NCBI GenBank assembly: GCA_963813525.1
Contig: CAWEZI010000002.1
Span: 186,001-250,000, forward strand
Direction: 5' to 3'
Source of the DNA: Bog-756 sp963813525
Lineage (GTDB): Bacteria; Actinomycetota; Acidimicrobiia; Acidimicrobiales; RAAP-2
DNA length: 64,000 nucleotides
Notes under the pieces: generated by a model
What the model saw: only the letters and a program-made list of their open reading frames with translations
Database searches by the model: none
What the model was told of the DNA's origin: nothing
Translations under genes and position numbers: made by a program
In this document: positions 6,677 to 16,478 of the stretch, piece after piece
Numbering within the stretch: position 1 is the stretch's first letter
Layout of the letters: every line of letters starts with the position of its first letter

Positions 6677-9199
6677 TCAGCTGGCGCCGATGAGTGCACG
6701 ACGGGTTCTCAACACGATGTCCTCGACCGGACTGCCGGCGCCTACCGCAAGCAGTTCGCGGGTGCGCTCGGCACCCATTGACTCGACGAGCTGGCTCCGG
6801 GTGACAAAAACGAGATCATGCAATGTGCCCGACATCGGCGCCACACCTACCATCGCGTGTGTCTCGATTGCACCAAGTAATTCCATTGCTAGCTCGCCCT
6901 GGCCAATTCGATCGAGGGCGATCACACAGCGCGACAACGTGTGCCACTGCTGGGACCAGTCTCCCGCGCGGTGCCATACTCCGACCATGTCCGCCAGACC
7001 TGCGCATCCGGCGTCGAGCTCACCTCGGGAGACGAGTAGCCCGCTCGCCTCCGTGAAAGCGAACCCGTGCATCCAGCGATTGCCGGCACTGCGGGCGATC
7101 CGGCCGCCGGCGGTGAACGCCTCCAACGCCTCCTCCTCGGTTCTGCTGGCGAATCCCCGCGCCACTTCGACTGACGCCAAATCCGTTGGCGAAGCCGTCT
7201 GCTGTGCCAGTTGGTGGGCTCGTGCAACCAGGCTGTCGGCCTCGTCATAGGCACCGTCCGAGCTGTGACCCACCGCCCCCATGTAGCAGGCATGGACAAG
7301 TCGTGACCGGTTGCCGGACTCCTCTGCCAACTCGATCTGGCGGAGACCCTGAGCGTGGCCTTGCATTGGATTTCCCACGATATACAGCACATTGCCGAGC
7401 GTTCGTTCCGCCAGACCGCTGGGAAAGACCGACAGCTGGCGCTCAAGTCGTTGGGTTTCCTCCGCCAGCTGTATGGCCAGATCGAACTCCCCTCGGACCC
7501 AGGCGCCGTAGGCACGGATCCCAGTGAGCATGGGGGCCAGTGGGTGGTCGAGAGCTCCCGGCGCGTTACAGGCAGCGTCCGCCCAGGCAAAGACCTCGTA
7601 GCGCATGGCCCGCATGGCGAACTCGCGGATTGAGCTGATGAGGCCGAAGGTGATGTCGAAATCTCCCAGCTCAAGGGCAAATCGCTGACCGGCTCGCAGG
7701 TCGGCGAGCGAGGACTCGGCCCAAGCGATGGCGTTGCCCTCGCCGGGGCCACCGAGGTCCACCTCGACCGCTCCAGCCCCGGCGGCGAAATGTTTGGCGT
7801 GGGCGGCGAACAGCTCAGCCGCCCGGGCATCGCTGAGGCGCGTGCGTCCATACTCCCGGAGCGTCTCGAGTAGCTCGTAGCGGGTCGAACCTGCTGCCCC
7901 TGGACGCACAGCCAGCATGGAACGCTCAGTGAGCCTTGTGAGCAGGTCGAGAACGTCACCTCCTGGCGCCATGGCCTCTGCCGAGCGCAGGTCGAAGGAT
8001 CCGGCGAACACCGACAGAGCAGTGAAGAGCGCCCGCTCGTCCGGTTCCAGCATGTCGTAAGACCAACTGATGGCGTCGTGCATTGTGCGGTGCCGGGGGT
8101 CGCTCCCCCTCCGCATCGCCTTGAGGACACCAAAGCGCTGGTCGAGACGGTGGGCGACTTCGGCAACGCCGATCGACCGGGCCCGCGCCGCAGCCAGCTC
8201 AATGGCCAACGGGATCCCGTCGAGCCGCCGACAAATCTCGATAACGAGGGGAGCAGTTGCCGTGTCGAGCACGAAGGAGGGGTCGGCGGCTTTGGCCCGA
8301 GCGACGAAGAGGGCGACCGCCGGGATCTCGGCCAGCTGGCCGAGCACCAACTCTGAGCCGATCAACTCCTCGGGCCCGGTCGGCAGCGGGTCGACAGTCC
8401 AGAGCCGTTCGCCGGCTACCGCCAGCGGTTCCCGGCTGGTGGCCACGATCGAAATGGTGGGCGCCTCGCGTAGGATTCGCGCCACCAGCTCGGCTACCGG
8501 CTCGATCAGGTGCTCGCAATTGTCGAGAACCAGCAGGCTGTGCCGGGGGCGCAGCAGATCGACGATGGCATCGTCGATCGAACGTGACTTCTGCAGGTTG
8601 ACGTCAATAGCCGTTGCCAGCGCTCCGGCTGTGGCGTCCTCATCGACGATGCCGACTAACTCCACGACGTGGACGCCGTCCTCGAACTGGCCGCCGACGG
8701 TGCGGGCCAACTCCATCCCAAGCGAGGTCTTCCCGACACCGCCGGGGCCCACCAGCGTGACCAGCCGGTGGTCGCCGATCATCTCGGCGAGCCGCTCGAG
8801 CACCGTCTCGCGGCCAATCAACGGTTGCACCCGTACGCCGATAGAGGTTCCTGTCGCCACTGGGACCAGTGAGGTACCGGTTGGACCCTCCTTGACCTCA
8901 TCCACGATCGCGATGAATTCGTAGCCTTTGCCGTGCACAGTCCGAATGATCGATTGCTGGCTGCCGTCGTCGCCGACCGCCTGGCGGGCCGCCTTGATCC
9001 GAGTTGTCAGGGCGGACTCACTCACGAATCGGTCACCCCAGATGGCGTCGAGAAGTTCCTCCTTGCGCACTACCGTGCCGCGGTGCTCGACGAGGTAGGC
9101 GAGCACGTCGAACACCTGGGGTTCGATCCGGATCACCTCGCCACCGCGCCGGAGAATGACGCGGTCAAGGTTCAACTCGCAGTCGGCGAATCGGATCAC
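6677..9199 (-). CDS. AfsR-like regulator: winged helix, NB-ARC ATPase and TPR-like repeats
   Basis: The protein has 840 residues, start GTG. Residues 1-100 are an OmpR/PhoB-type winged helix, ending in 'TVHGKGYEFIAIV'. An STAND/NB-ARC ATPase follows: P-loop 'GPGGVGKTSL' at 151-160, Walker B 'LLVLDNCEHL' at 222-231, and a sensor region with 'ATSREPLAVAGERLW'. The C-terminal half is alpha-helical with TPR-like spacing and no recognisable cyclase or LuxR domain. Such proteins are ATP-dependent activators of target promoters whose helical repeats sense a ligand or partner. It stands alone between convergent and co-directional neighbours, so its targets cannot be inferred. Confidence 0.85.
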   Translation of the reverse strand: MIRFADCELNLDRVILRRGGEVIRIEPQVFDVLAYLVEHRGTVVRKEELLDAIWGDRFVSESALTTRIKAARQAVGDDGSQQSIIRTVHGKGYEFIAIVDEVKEGPTGTSLVPVATGTSIGVRVQPLIGRETVLERLAEMIGDHRLVTLVGPGGVGKTSLGMELARTVGGQFEDGVHVVELVGIVDEDATAGALATAIDVNLQKSRSIDDAIVDLLRPRHSLLVLDNCEHLIEPVAELVARILREAPTISIVATSREPLAVAGERLWTVDPLPTGPEELIGSELVLGQLAEIPAVALFVARAKAADPSFVLDTATAPLVIEICRRLDGIPLAIELAAARARSIGVAEVAHRLDQRFGVLKAMRRGSDPRHRTMHDAISWSYDMLEPDERALFTALSVFAGSFDLRSAEAMAPGGDVLDLLTRLTERSMLAVRPGAAGSTRYELLETLREYGRTRLSDARAAELFAAHAKHFAAGAGAVEVDLGGPGEGNAIAWAESSLADLRAGQRFALELGDFDITFGLISSIREFAMRAMRYEVFAWADAACNAPGALDHPLAPMLTGIRAYGAWVRGEFDLAIQLAEETQRLERQLSVFPSGLAERTLGNVLYIVGNPMQGHAQGLRQIELAEESGNRSRLVHACYMGAVGHSSDGAYDEADSLVARAHQLAQQTASPTDLASVEVARGFASRTEEEALEAFTAGGRIARSAGNRWMHGFAFTEASGLLVSRGELDAGCAGLADMVGVWHRAGDWSQQWHTLSRCVIALDRIGQGELAMELLGAIETHAMVGVAPMSGTLHDLVFVTRSQLVESMGAERTRELLAVGAGSPVEDIVLRTRRALIGAS

Positions 9200-9335
9200 A
9201 TCATCAGACCGTAGCCGCGGCGATGGTCCAGGTTCGGCGGGAGTCCACGGTAAGGCGGGCGTTCAGCTGGCCCACGGCGGAGGATCGAAGGGTAGGCCGA
9301 TGGACCTGACTGGCGAATGAACGCGCTCAGCTGCT

Positions 9336-10181
9336 TCAGCCGAGGTTTTTTTGGACGAACGAGAGGGCTGTGTCTGCCACCTCTCTCCAGCCGTGGTCGA
9401 TAGTCAGTGAGTGACCGCGTTCGGGGATCTTGATGATCTCGGTCACGCCAGGGTTGCGCTTCTGTTTCTTGTATGACGCGTTCGCGATGGCCCACGGCAC
9501 GGTGTTGTCTTTTTCCCCATCGATGATGAGCAACGGCCCGCGCTTGGGATTTTTCGACTTGACCTTCGCCTCGGTCCAGGGGTTCAGATTAGCCGTAGCG
9601 GCCTGAAACAGTGGCACGCCCGAGCCCGGTACTGCATAGGTAGCGTACAGTTCCTTCGCCTCGTCCTCGCTGACGGCATTGGCAAAGGCGAAGCGAAACT
9701 GCTCGTAGGTCAATGGAACGGCCCGTCCATGATTGGCTGGGTTACCGATCACCGGTGCTGCCGATTTGAGAGCAGAGATCGGAAGCGGGAGCACCCCTCG
9801 AAATGGTGCAGGATCGATCGCTACCGATACGGCGGACACGCCTCTTCCGGCAAGGATCTGAGTAAGGAGACCACCGAAGGAGTGCCCCACAATGGCGGGC
9901 TTCTTCTTGAGCTTGGTGATGACATATTCGAAATGATCGGCGATCTGCCCGATGGTCTTATGGGCCATGACCTCTGGGTGGCGGTTCGCTTCCTCGACGG
10001 TATTGGGGTCGTCCGGCCAGCCAGGCGCCAGGGTCGCGTAACCAGCCTCCTCGAACAGTGTCCGCCACCGATCCCAGCTGCTCGGCAAAAGCCAGAGCCC
10101 GTGGACGAAGACCACGGGAACCCGTCCTGAGTTATTGGCCTGCTCAACCTGACCTGCTTCGTACTCCGATAGATCAGACAT
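9336..10181 (-). CDS. Alpha/beta-hydrolase fold protein
   Basis: The protein has 281 residues from the ATG at 10181, chosen because AAAGGGA lies about six bases upstream; an in-frame ATG at 10220 lacks such a site. The oxyanion loop is 'FVHGLW', the nucleophile elbow is 'GHSFGG' with S101, the acid is D225 in 'DGEKDNTVP' and the base is H257 in 'ERGHSLTI'. The triad is complete, so the protein should be an active esterase, lipase or related hydrolase. There is no signal peptide, so it is probably cytoplasmic. The substrate is unknown. Confidence 0.83.
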   Translation of the reverse strand: MSDLSEYEAGQVEQANNSGRVPVVFVHGLWLLPSSWDRWRTLFEEAGYATLAPGWPDDPNTVEEANRHPEVMAHKTIGQIADHFEYVITKLKKKPAIVGHSFGGLLTQILAGRGVSAVSVAIDPAPFRGVLPLPISALKSAAPVIGNPANHGRAVPLTYEQFRFAFANAVSEDEAKELYATYAVPGSGVPLFQAATANLNPWTEAKVKSKNPKRGPLLIIDGEKDNTVPWAIANASYKKQKRNPGVTEIIKIPERGHSLTIDHGWREVADTALSFVQKNLG

Positions 10182-10265
10182 CTTTTCCCTTTCGTTGTGC
10201 ATCGCACTGGGGGTGGGCACCTCCAGCGTAGCGACGGCGCATGCACCCGTATCAGAGGGTCTGAA

Positions 10266-11408
10266 TTAGTCCGCCGTCGGTGGTGATGGCAGCCCAAGCC
10301 AACGCATCGGTACGGAACCAATGAACCGATCATGCAGCTTCCAGGTTCGAGTTGCCTTGACTGCGGCACTCTCAGTCTCAGCATCGACCGCTCGCTGTAG
10401 ATTTTGCGCGGCGAGCGACCGCATCTTGAATTGCTCCTCTGCCAGGTCGGCGTAAGCTTCCCTGGCCCCCCGAAGAGAATCGTGGAACTCGAGGAGTTCG
10501 TCTCTCTGAACGCGCAGCGCCGCCTCCAGATCGCGGACCTGGGCGCGGACACCCTCCAGTTCGAGCTCGACTGCGAGTCGGTCAGCGCTCTCCTTCTCAC
10601 GAACGTCGGCCACGTGGTCGGCATGAACCACGAATCGGCTGGCTAGCGTCAAGATGGCTGCCGTCGCCTCGCTTTGCAGCCAGTCGGTAAAGCCTTCTTC
10701 ATCGCTCCGTCGGAGCCATCTGAGCATTTCAGTCCGGCGGTCCTCCGATGACGACTCACCCCGCAAGCTCGAATCGAATTTGAGTACGGTCAACCGTGAA
10801 TTGGTCCGGTAGCGGATTCCGGGAGCCTGGAACCACTGTTGCCACATGTAGTGGTCGGACCACCGACCAGCGGGCGATTCCCTCCAGCCAAAAGGCAACG
10901 CACGATAGGTGTCGAGTCGATGGGCTGCTCCGGTCAGTGAAACGGCATTGCGGGCTGGGTGCAGGTGCCACTCCCGACACTCGGAGCGGGACAAGTCCGT
11001 CAGGTGGGCGCCAAACCCCCCGCCCGGAAGGATGTACACCGGCAAGGGATGGGCGAAGTCGACCGATTGAAGCACCTCAATCATGGTTTCAACGTGATCC
11101 TTCAACATCAGATCGTCATCGCCGAGGTAGCAGACGTAGTTGCTTCGCGCACCCATGAGTACGTGATGGCGGACCAGTTCGGCACGACTGCTGCTCTTCG
11201 CTGAATCGATGAATTGGAGTCGAGGATCATCGATGGCGGCGATCACGTCGCGGGTGTCATCCTCCACCCCATCGCCGATGACCACCAGCTCCAGGGACGC
11301 AGCGGATTGCTCGAGAACACTTGCTATAGCCAGATCCAGCGTGGACGGGTGATCGTGAGTCGGAATGATGACCGTGGTGCCGGGCGCCCCTCGATCTGAA
11401 CTCACCAC
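10266..11408 (-). CDS. Family 2 glycosyltransferase with C-terminal coiled coil
   Basis: The protein has 380 residues. The GT-A fold start 'TTVIIPTHDHPSTLDLAIASVLEQ' is followed by 'LELVVIGDGVEDDT' and the metal/nucleotide motif 'CYLGDDDLM'. Residues about 255-345 are a charged heptad-rich coiled coil, an addition often found on sugar transferases acting on large surface glycans. It overlaps the upstream cupin gene by 7 bp, so the pair is translated from one message. The neighbouring epimerase-like cupin suggests deoxysugar glycan synthesis. Donor and acceptor are unknown. Confidence 0.82.
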   Translation of the reverse strand: MVSSDRGAPGTTVIIPTHDHPSTLDLAIASVLEQSAASLELVVIGDGVEDDTRDVIAAIDDPRLQFIDSAKSSSRAELVRHHVLMGARSNYVCYLGDDDLMLKDHVETMIEVLQSVDFAHPLPVYILPGGGFGAHLTDLSRSECREWHLHPARNAVSLTGAAHRLDTYRALPFGWRESPAGRWSDHYMWQQWFQAPGIRYRTNSRLTVLKFDSSLRGESSSEDRRTEMLRWLRRSDEEGFTDWLQSEATAAILTLASRFVVHADHVADVREKESADRLAVELELEGVRAQVRDLEAALRVQRDELLEFHDSLRGAREAYADLAEEQFKMRSLAAQNLQRAVDAETESAAVKATRTWKLHDRFIGSVPMRWLGLPSPPTAD

Positions 11409-12046
11409 CGGAAGGGCACCAACTCGATTGCATTCGCTGTGTCGTAAGGGAGATCGAGCGCATCCGGCTCGTCGTGGGAGTACTGCACCGAAGGCATGTT
11501 GATGATGAAGGCCTCATCAATCCCGAGATTCTTCCATCCGTGGTAGAGGTTGGGCGGAATGACAAGGAGTCCGGGATTCCGTTCACTCACTCGGAACTCG
11601 TTCACCAGACCGCAGGTGGGCGAGGTCTCCCGGGCGTCGTACACAACGATCGAGACCAGGCCCTTCACGACGAACAGACGATCGGTGGACCTTTGGTGCA
11701 GTCCCCAGGCCCGAGTCCGTCCGGCTACCGTCGTCGTCAGGTGTACTTGCACGACAGGAAGGTCGATCTCCTCCCAAGAGGCGCGGGCGATTTCGGCGAC
11801 GGTACCGTCCTCGTGAGGAACCGGTCGAACAGGTCGAAATCGGAGGCCGTCGATCAACGGCTGCCTGAGCTCACCCACATCGTCGACGGCTGATGCCTTG
11901 GGGACCAGCCGGTCGTGCCCCAGGATCTCTACGGAGTTGTCGGACTTCACCGCAGATTCGGACGGAAAAGTCGGGAGGCCATCGCGGCATGGTATCGCAC
12001 CCCCACACCTCGGATAGGGGACGAATGGCGCCCTCGATACGGCCAT
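11402..12046 (-). CDS. RmlC-like cupin (dTDP-sugar epimerase or isomerase-like)
   Basis: The start is set at the ATG at 12046, which has AGGA six bases upstream; the conserved part begins near residue 33, so a later start is possible. The cupin core resembles dTDP-4-dehydrorhamnose 3,5-epimerase and the 3,4-ketoisomerases: 'RAWGLHQRSTDRLFVVKGLVSIVVYDAR', 'LLVIPPNLYHGWKNLG' and 'YDTANAIELVPF'. The catalytic-type His is present in 'GLHQR'. The first ~30 residues show no family similarity. It overlaps the GT2 gene downstream and probably supplies or modifies a nucleotide sugar for it. Confidence 0.7.
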   Translation of the reverse strand: MAVSRAPFVPYPRCGGAIPCRDGLPTFPSESAVKSDNSVEILGHDRLVPKASAVDDVGELRQPLIDGLRFRPVRPVPHEDGTVAEIARASWEEIDLPVVQVHLTTTVAGRTRAWGLHQRSTDRLFVVKGLVSIVVYDARETSPTCGLVNEFRVSERNPGLLVIPPNLYHGWKNLGIDEAFIINMPSVQYSHDEPDALDLPYDTANAIELVPFRW

Positions 12047-12173
12047 CAGTCGTCCTACTCCGGTAAGGAGGTGTGGCCTCCCAACCATGTGCGGCCCGGC
12101 TTCGGCGGCGTCCCGTCATCGACACTCGCTGGGTCGAATAGGACCCTGATAAGCCGGGGCAACTGAGGACTAC

Positions 12174-12207
12174 ACCCATTTGGCGACGCCCATGTGATGG
12201 GTGTCAA
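12174..12207 (+). promoter_or_regulatory. Leader palindrome before the 12208 membrane-protein gene
   Basis: A near-perfect inverted repeat (ACGCCCAT and ATGGGTGT around 'gtg', 12185-12203) sits just before the start codon and would cover the ribosome site. A similar sequence occurs at 1409-1450 beside the decayed paralogue, so the leader is conserved between the two copies. It could be an operator or a translational control hairpin. Confidence 0.35.
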
Positions 12208-12768
12208 ATGGCGTTCATGGAAGCCAACCGGTGCGAGTCAACATTCCGGCGGCCATGGTCGATGCTCGCCGCCACCCTCACCGCCGCCCACCACGGCTTT
12301 GAGTTGTCGAGCGGTGTCGGGCTTGTCGGGCAGCCGGAACTCGGTCTTGTTGGAGCCAGTTCCCTGTGGGCGGCGCAGATTCCCACCTGGATCGCACTGG
12401 CAGCGAAGGGCGGGAAGCAGTGGGACAGGCTGCTTTCCGTGTGGTCGGGTGCAGCGCTCGGGGGAGCGGTTGTCCACTTCCTAATTTGGCCATGGCGACG
12501 AAGCGCCCTGGGGGTACCGGTCCTTGCTGAAGCGGAGGGCCTTAGTGGCTCTCAGCTTCCTGCTTACAACTCGCTCCTCTACGCTTGGGCAGCGGCCTCA
12601 GCGCTCTCGATTGCCCTCGAGGTACCTCCGCGTGAACGGCGCTGGGCCCTCCTGGGCTTCGCCGCTTTGCCGCTCATGCGCCATTCGGCCAAGCACCATT
12701 TTTCCTGGATCGTCGATCAAGCGGCGACGAGGCCGGCTTGGTGGAATCGCGGGGTCCAAGATGACTGA
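12208..12768 (+). CDS. Unknown integral membrane protein
   Basis: The protein has 186 residues and I do not recognise its family. Four hydrophobic stretches are visible: 'SMLAATLTAAHHGFELSSGVGLV', 'LGLVGASSLWAAQIPTWIALAA', 'LLSVWSGAALGGAVVHFLIW' and 'SLLYAWAAASALSIALEV'. Between them lie charged turns, and His and Trp residues sit near the membrane faces ('AAHHGFEL', 'RHSAKHHFSW'). The start is the ATG at 12208; a second ATG at 12217 is possible. A deleted, frameshifted relative lies at 1409-1570. It is convergent with the kinase-cyclase gene. No function is proposed. Confidence 0.65.
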   Translation: MAFMEANRCESTFRRPWSMLAATLTAAHHGFELSSGVGLVGQPELGLVGASSLWAAQIPTWIALAAKGGKQWDRLLSVWSGAALGGAVVHFLIWPWRRSALGVPVLAEAEGLSGSQLPAYNSLLYAWAAASALSIALEVPPRERRWALLGFAALPLMRHSAKHHFSWIVDQAATRPAWWNRGVQDD

Positions 12769-13071
12769 TACTGGCTGAGCCGATCCGGTCCACCCGAACA
12801 AACCGTGACGCCGACCTTTGACCCTCAGCTTGATGAGCTGAGGACAGAGCGACCCGTCCTCACCCTCGTGACCCGAGTAGCATCAACTGAGCGGCATTGC
12901 GAGAATAATGAGGCCACGTGAGAACGTCGTCTCGACGTCATCCACTGATTCACACAACGGAGGATAGGCGCCGTACGCCTGATGACCGTTGCTGCATTCA
13001 CCTCGCTGAGCGAAGTTCACAACACCCATGGCGACTTCGTTTCGAATGTACATCTCAAACTCGCACCGCCA
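12769..13071. terminator. Convergent gap with a perfect CCTCAGCT/AGCTGAGG hairpin
   Basis: In this 303-bp gap without a gene, a perfect hairpin lies at 12823-12843: 8-bp arms CCTCAGCT and AGCTGAGG with loop TGATG. It sits 55 bp after the membrane-protein stop and faces the end of the kinase-cyclase gene, as expected of a bidirectional terminator. There is no T-run. Confidence 0.5.
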
Positions 13072-16047
13072 CTACGCGCCTGTGAACGCAATCGGCGGGG
13101 ACTGGTCTTCACATGTCGAGACTTCAAGGTTGGCTGTGGGATCGTTGAAGAACCGATGCTCGAGGCTTGTGAAACAAGGGGGGGCACTCTGGGTCAGGTC
13201 GATCCCTTGGGTAAGAGTAGGGAAATCAACCACCACAGAATGAGTGAGATCCTTTGCCATCTGATCCATCCACGATGGGGACACCCATGGATCGAGCGCT
13301 CCATCGTACAGAAAGGTTGGGATGCTGCTCACGAGCGGGGTGAAGTCACTGGCATCATCGGGCTGCACGTTCCACACACCGCATATGCTCGGGTTGAACT
13401 GAGCATAGAGATCGATCCCTGCATATTGGGGGAAGTCGACAACATCGTCCTGATTCTCGAGCTGACTGTAGGCAGACGCTGCGGGGAGAACGTCCTTACA
13501 GTAAATGGAAGACGACCACTCCGCGACGTTAGGGACGCCATACACGATGCCAGTGGCGGCGACCGTGGGAGTAGGTGCATAGATCTCGGCAGCAATCGTG
13601 GGCAATGCCCCGATACCTTCAAGCGCTGTCGCCAGCGCTATGGCAACGCTTTGTCCGTCAACTAGCACGGGCACGGGGGTGCTCCCCGATTGCAGAGCAA
13701 CATTCTCCGTTACGGGGTGCTGTTGGAATTGCTCGTAGTCCCGCTGCCATTGGCCAACGATATTGGGATAGGCAGCCTGACAAGACGGATTCTTGGCACA
13801 TAGTTCTGCGTAACGCTGCAGATCGGCGGCCAGGTTAGCGACATCATAGAAATCGCTATCGAGGTCAGGGGGATTGGGGTCTTCGAGCGCTGCGCTTCGG
13901 ACAAGTTGGGGGTAATGGCGCATGACGTCGAGTGCCACGAGCGAACCGGCTGCTTCGGATGTCAGATTCACTTGTTTGATATGAAGAACCTGAAGCAGAT
14001 CACGTACGTCGGCCGCCATGGCGTCGGCGCCGTAGTCGTTTGGATTTATACCGGCGGCCAGTAAATGCTCTCTGCAGGACGCCAGCGCGGTTACCTGCCC
14101 GGTCATCGCCTGTTGGTTGAGGGGAGGAAGGTCAAGAGCTGCCACTTGGGCCGTGCCCTCTTCCGGACAGATTAATGCCGGCGTAGAGCCTTCGGAACCG
14201 CGAAGGGTCAGCCCGATGTAGTTGGAATACAGCCGACCCGTCATGGTGGTTCCCGTTCCCACCTCCGAAATCTCGCCTCCCAGGTAAAGCACCGGATCGG
14301 ACGACGGGTCCGGTGTCTCCGCCAGAGCACGGACAACAAGCAGGCGAACATGGAGGCCCTTTGGGTCGGACCGGTCCTGGGGGACGATAAGGTGTCCACA
14401 GGTCACACCCGCACCGCCGATGCCGGAGGGACAGGAGATCGGCTCATACCTCGGTGTGTAGCCGACAGCGGTTTGCGTGACGCTGGCTGACGACGGATTC
14501 GGGTGCACGCCATCGTTGAAAGTCAGAGTTGCCAAAGTCCCAATGAGTATCACAAGGGCCAGAACAGCTGTAACACGAACACCATGGCGGCGTGACTGTA
14601 CGCGGAGTATGCGAACAAGCTTCGAATCTCCGCGGGTACCATCCGCGATTGATGCGGACCCTTCTGTCGAAATCGGCGACGAATCAGATTTCCGCACACG
14701 AGATGCTTGCAGCGGGCCAGGAAGGCCTTTCAGGTGGAGTAGGCGTCGTTCGTCGAAGTGAAATCCGCCTCGGGAGCCGACGGTCGTTCGGACAACCTCC
14801 GCCGCTAGGACCGTTCCGGGAGCTGCAACCGCTTCCAATCGGGCCGCCTCCACGACCGGCGTTCCGAACCAGTCGCCTTCCTCCGATGTCACCTCGCCGT
14901 GACTCACGCCCACGCGTACTGACAGATCTTTCGCCACACCGGACGCCGCCTCTGTCATTTCGATCGCACAACGTACTGCGTCAACGGTGCTCTCAGAGAA
15001 GACAGCCATCACCCCGTCACCAAGGGTTTTTACCGTGTTGCCGTTGTTCCTTTCGATCGCCGAGCGAAGAACACCAAAGAGTTTGCGTCGAATGTTGTCG
15101 GCTGCGTCATCACCAATGGCCGACTGCAGGGCCGTCGAACCGACTACATCGCAGAAGACAACCGTAACTGTGACGGTACGCGATTCCGGTACCGCCCCTT
15201 CTGAAAAGCGATCTGGCCGTGAGATACGAGCGGCGCTCGAGGTAAGCAAGGCTTGGGTCATCTCAGCGGCGCTCTGGAATCGACTAGCCGGATCCTTTCC
15301 CAACGCCCGCATGATCGTGTCGCATAGCTGAACCGGAGCAGTTGGAGCTACCCTTTGGAGGGACTCAGGCGTGGTGGATCGCTGATGTGAGATGAGATCC
15401 GCAACGTCATCAGCCACGAAAGGCGGATGACCAGCTACGCACTCATAAAGCACACAGGCGAGCGAGTACAAATCCGATGGAGGCTGCAACGGTTTGCCTG
15501 CGAGTAATTCGGGCGAGGAGTATGAAGGCGATCCAAGAATCGTCCACCTGTCCGCGTGGTCGAATATCTCCTCATCTGGCTCAATGATGCCGAAGTCACC
15601 GAGCTTCGCCGTTCCCGATTCGGCCACGAGGATATTGCTGGGCTTGATGTCGTCATGGAGTACTCCGGCCTCGTGGGCATGACCTAGACCGGCCAAGACG
15701 TCGATGGCCAGATCGGTGACCGATGCCGATGGCAACTGTCGGGTCTGATCGAGAAGCTGGCGCACGCTCGTGCCCTTGACCAACTCCATGACGATGAAGA
15801 GATCGTCTCCGTCGAGATTAAAGTCGTACGCAATTACTATGTTGGGGTGCTTCAAAGCAGCAATGTGACGGCCTTCCCGTTCGAAGCGATGGCGGAACCT
15901 CTCCTGGGTGGCCAGAGTTCTGGACAAGACCTTTATCGCGACCTCTCGGCCGAGGTGTGTATCGAAGCCGCGCCAGACCGTTGCCATCCCTCCCGAGCCG
16001 ATGCGGTCCCGCAGTTCGTAGCGTTCGCCAAGCACTACCGAAGGCAT
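13072..16047 (-). CDS. Ser/Thr kinase - class III cyclase - transmembrane - degenerate alpha/beta-hydrolase fusion
   Basis: The protein has 991 residues, with GAGAGGG before the ATG. Residues 9-270 are a PknB-like kinase: Gly loop 'GSGGMATV', K39, catalytic loop 'HDDIKPSN' (131-138, Asp instead of the usual Arg) and DFG at 151-153. Residues 290-450 are a class III cyclase with metal Asp D300 and D344 and purine-type Lys K340. One transmembrane helix spans about 492-510. Residues 530-991 resemble a tripeptidyl-aminopeptidase-like (S33) hydrolase. However, the nucleophile position is Ala (A699 in 'TSEAAGSLVALD') and no His follows in the usual base region; the acid-like 'GALDPWVSP' remains. The outside domain is thus probably a ligand sensor for the inside kinase and cyclase. 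Confidence 0.85.
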   Translation of the reverse strand: MPSVVLGERYELRDRIGSGGMATVWRGFDTHLGREVAIKVLSRTLATQERFRHRFEREGRHIAALKHPNIVIAYDFNLDGDDLFIVMELVKGTSVRQLLDQTRQLPSASVTDLAIDVLAGLGHAHEAGVLHDDIKPSNILVAESGTAKLGDFGIIEPDEEIFDHADRWTILGSPSYSSPELLAGKPLQPPSDLYSLACVLYECVAGHPPFVADDVADLISHQRSTTPESLQRVAPTAPVQLCDTIMRALGKDPASRFQSAAEMTQALLTSSAARISRPDRFSEGAVPESRTVTVTVVFCDVVGSTALQSAIGDDAADNIRRKLFGVLRSAIERNNGNTVKTLGDGVMAVFSESTVDAVRCAIEMTEAASGVAKDLSVRVGVSHGEVTSEEGDWFGTPVVEAARLEAVAAPGTVLAAEVVRTTVGSRGGFHFDERRLLHLKGLPGPLQASRVRKSDSSPISTEGSASIADGTRGDSKLVRILRVQSRRHGVRVTAVLALVILIGTLATLTFNDGVHPNPSSASVTQTAVGYTPRYEPISCPSGIGGAGVTCGHLIVPQDRSDPKGLHVRLLVVRALAETPDPSSDPVLYLGGEISEVGTGTTMTGRLYSNYIGLTLRGSEGSTPALICPEEGTAQVAALDLPPLNQQAMTGQVTALASCREHLLAAGINPNDYGADAMAADVRDLLQVLHIKQVNLTSEAAGSLVALDVMRHYPQLVRSAALEDPNPPDLDSDFYDVANLAADLQRYAELCAKNPSCQAAYPNIVGQWQRDYEQFQQHPVTENVALQSGSTPVPVLVDGQSVAIALATALEGIGALPTIAAEIYAPTPTVAATGIVYGVPNVAEWSSSIYCKDVLPAASAYSQLENQDDVVDFPQYAGIDLYAQFNPSICGVWNVQPDDASDFTPLVSSIPTFLYDGALDPWVSPSWMDQMAKDLTHSVVVDFPTLTQGIDLTQSAPPCFTSLEHRFFNDPTANLEVSTCEDQSPPIAFTGA

Positions 16048-16478
16048 TTCATACCCTCTCAGACTGCCTAGATCCGAGTCCTAACGCGTATGTTAATCCT
16101 GGAACGCGGAACTGTCTCCCCCGCAGATCGCCGACAGCTGTGGATGATTCTCGCCGATGTTCTTGACTCGGCAAGGGACTTATTCGGCCCCTTGGCGGAG
16201 CAATCGCTGGGGCGACGGACCCGCTGAAACGTCAGGCCGAGACAGGATGTCTTATCTGCGGTCAATATGTGCGGATCTTTGGAGAGCACCTGCCCATCTC
16301 TTACTCAGACACTGCTAGGGGCGAGTTCTTGAGTGTCGTGAACCTTCATCATTCGCCTGGATTCCGGGACTTGGCATTAGGCCCGATTTCGGCTGACCCC
16401 TTCGTATCGATCGTAGGCTGGCTACTTCTGCACAGGACGTCTGCAACCGCTCGGTCTGGTGCCTATGACCGCAGATGG
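16048..16478. other. Intergenic region without a supported gene
   Basis: About 430 bp separates the kinase-cyclase start from the DoxX gene end. Frames crossing it show no family features. It should contain the promoter of the kinase-cyclase gene near 16070-16130; no clear motif pair stands out. Confidence 0.4.

Noticed and set aside
9326..9351. Stem-loop followed by seven T residues on the plus strand, looking like an intrinsic terminator
   Set aside because: No plus-strand gene ends there. The T-run and part of the stem are the last codons of the minus-strand hydrolase gene.
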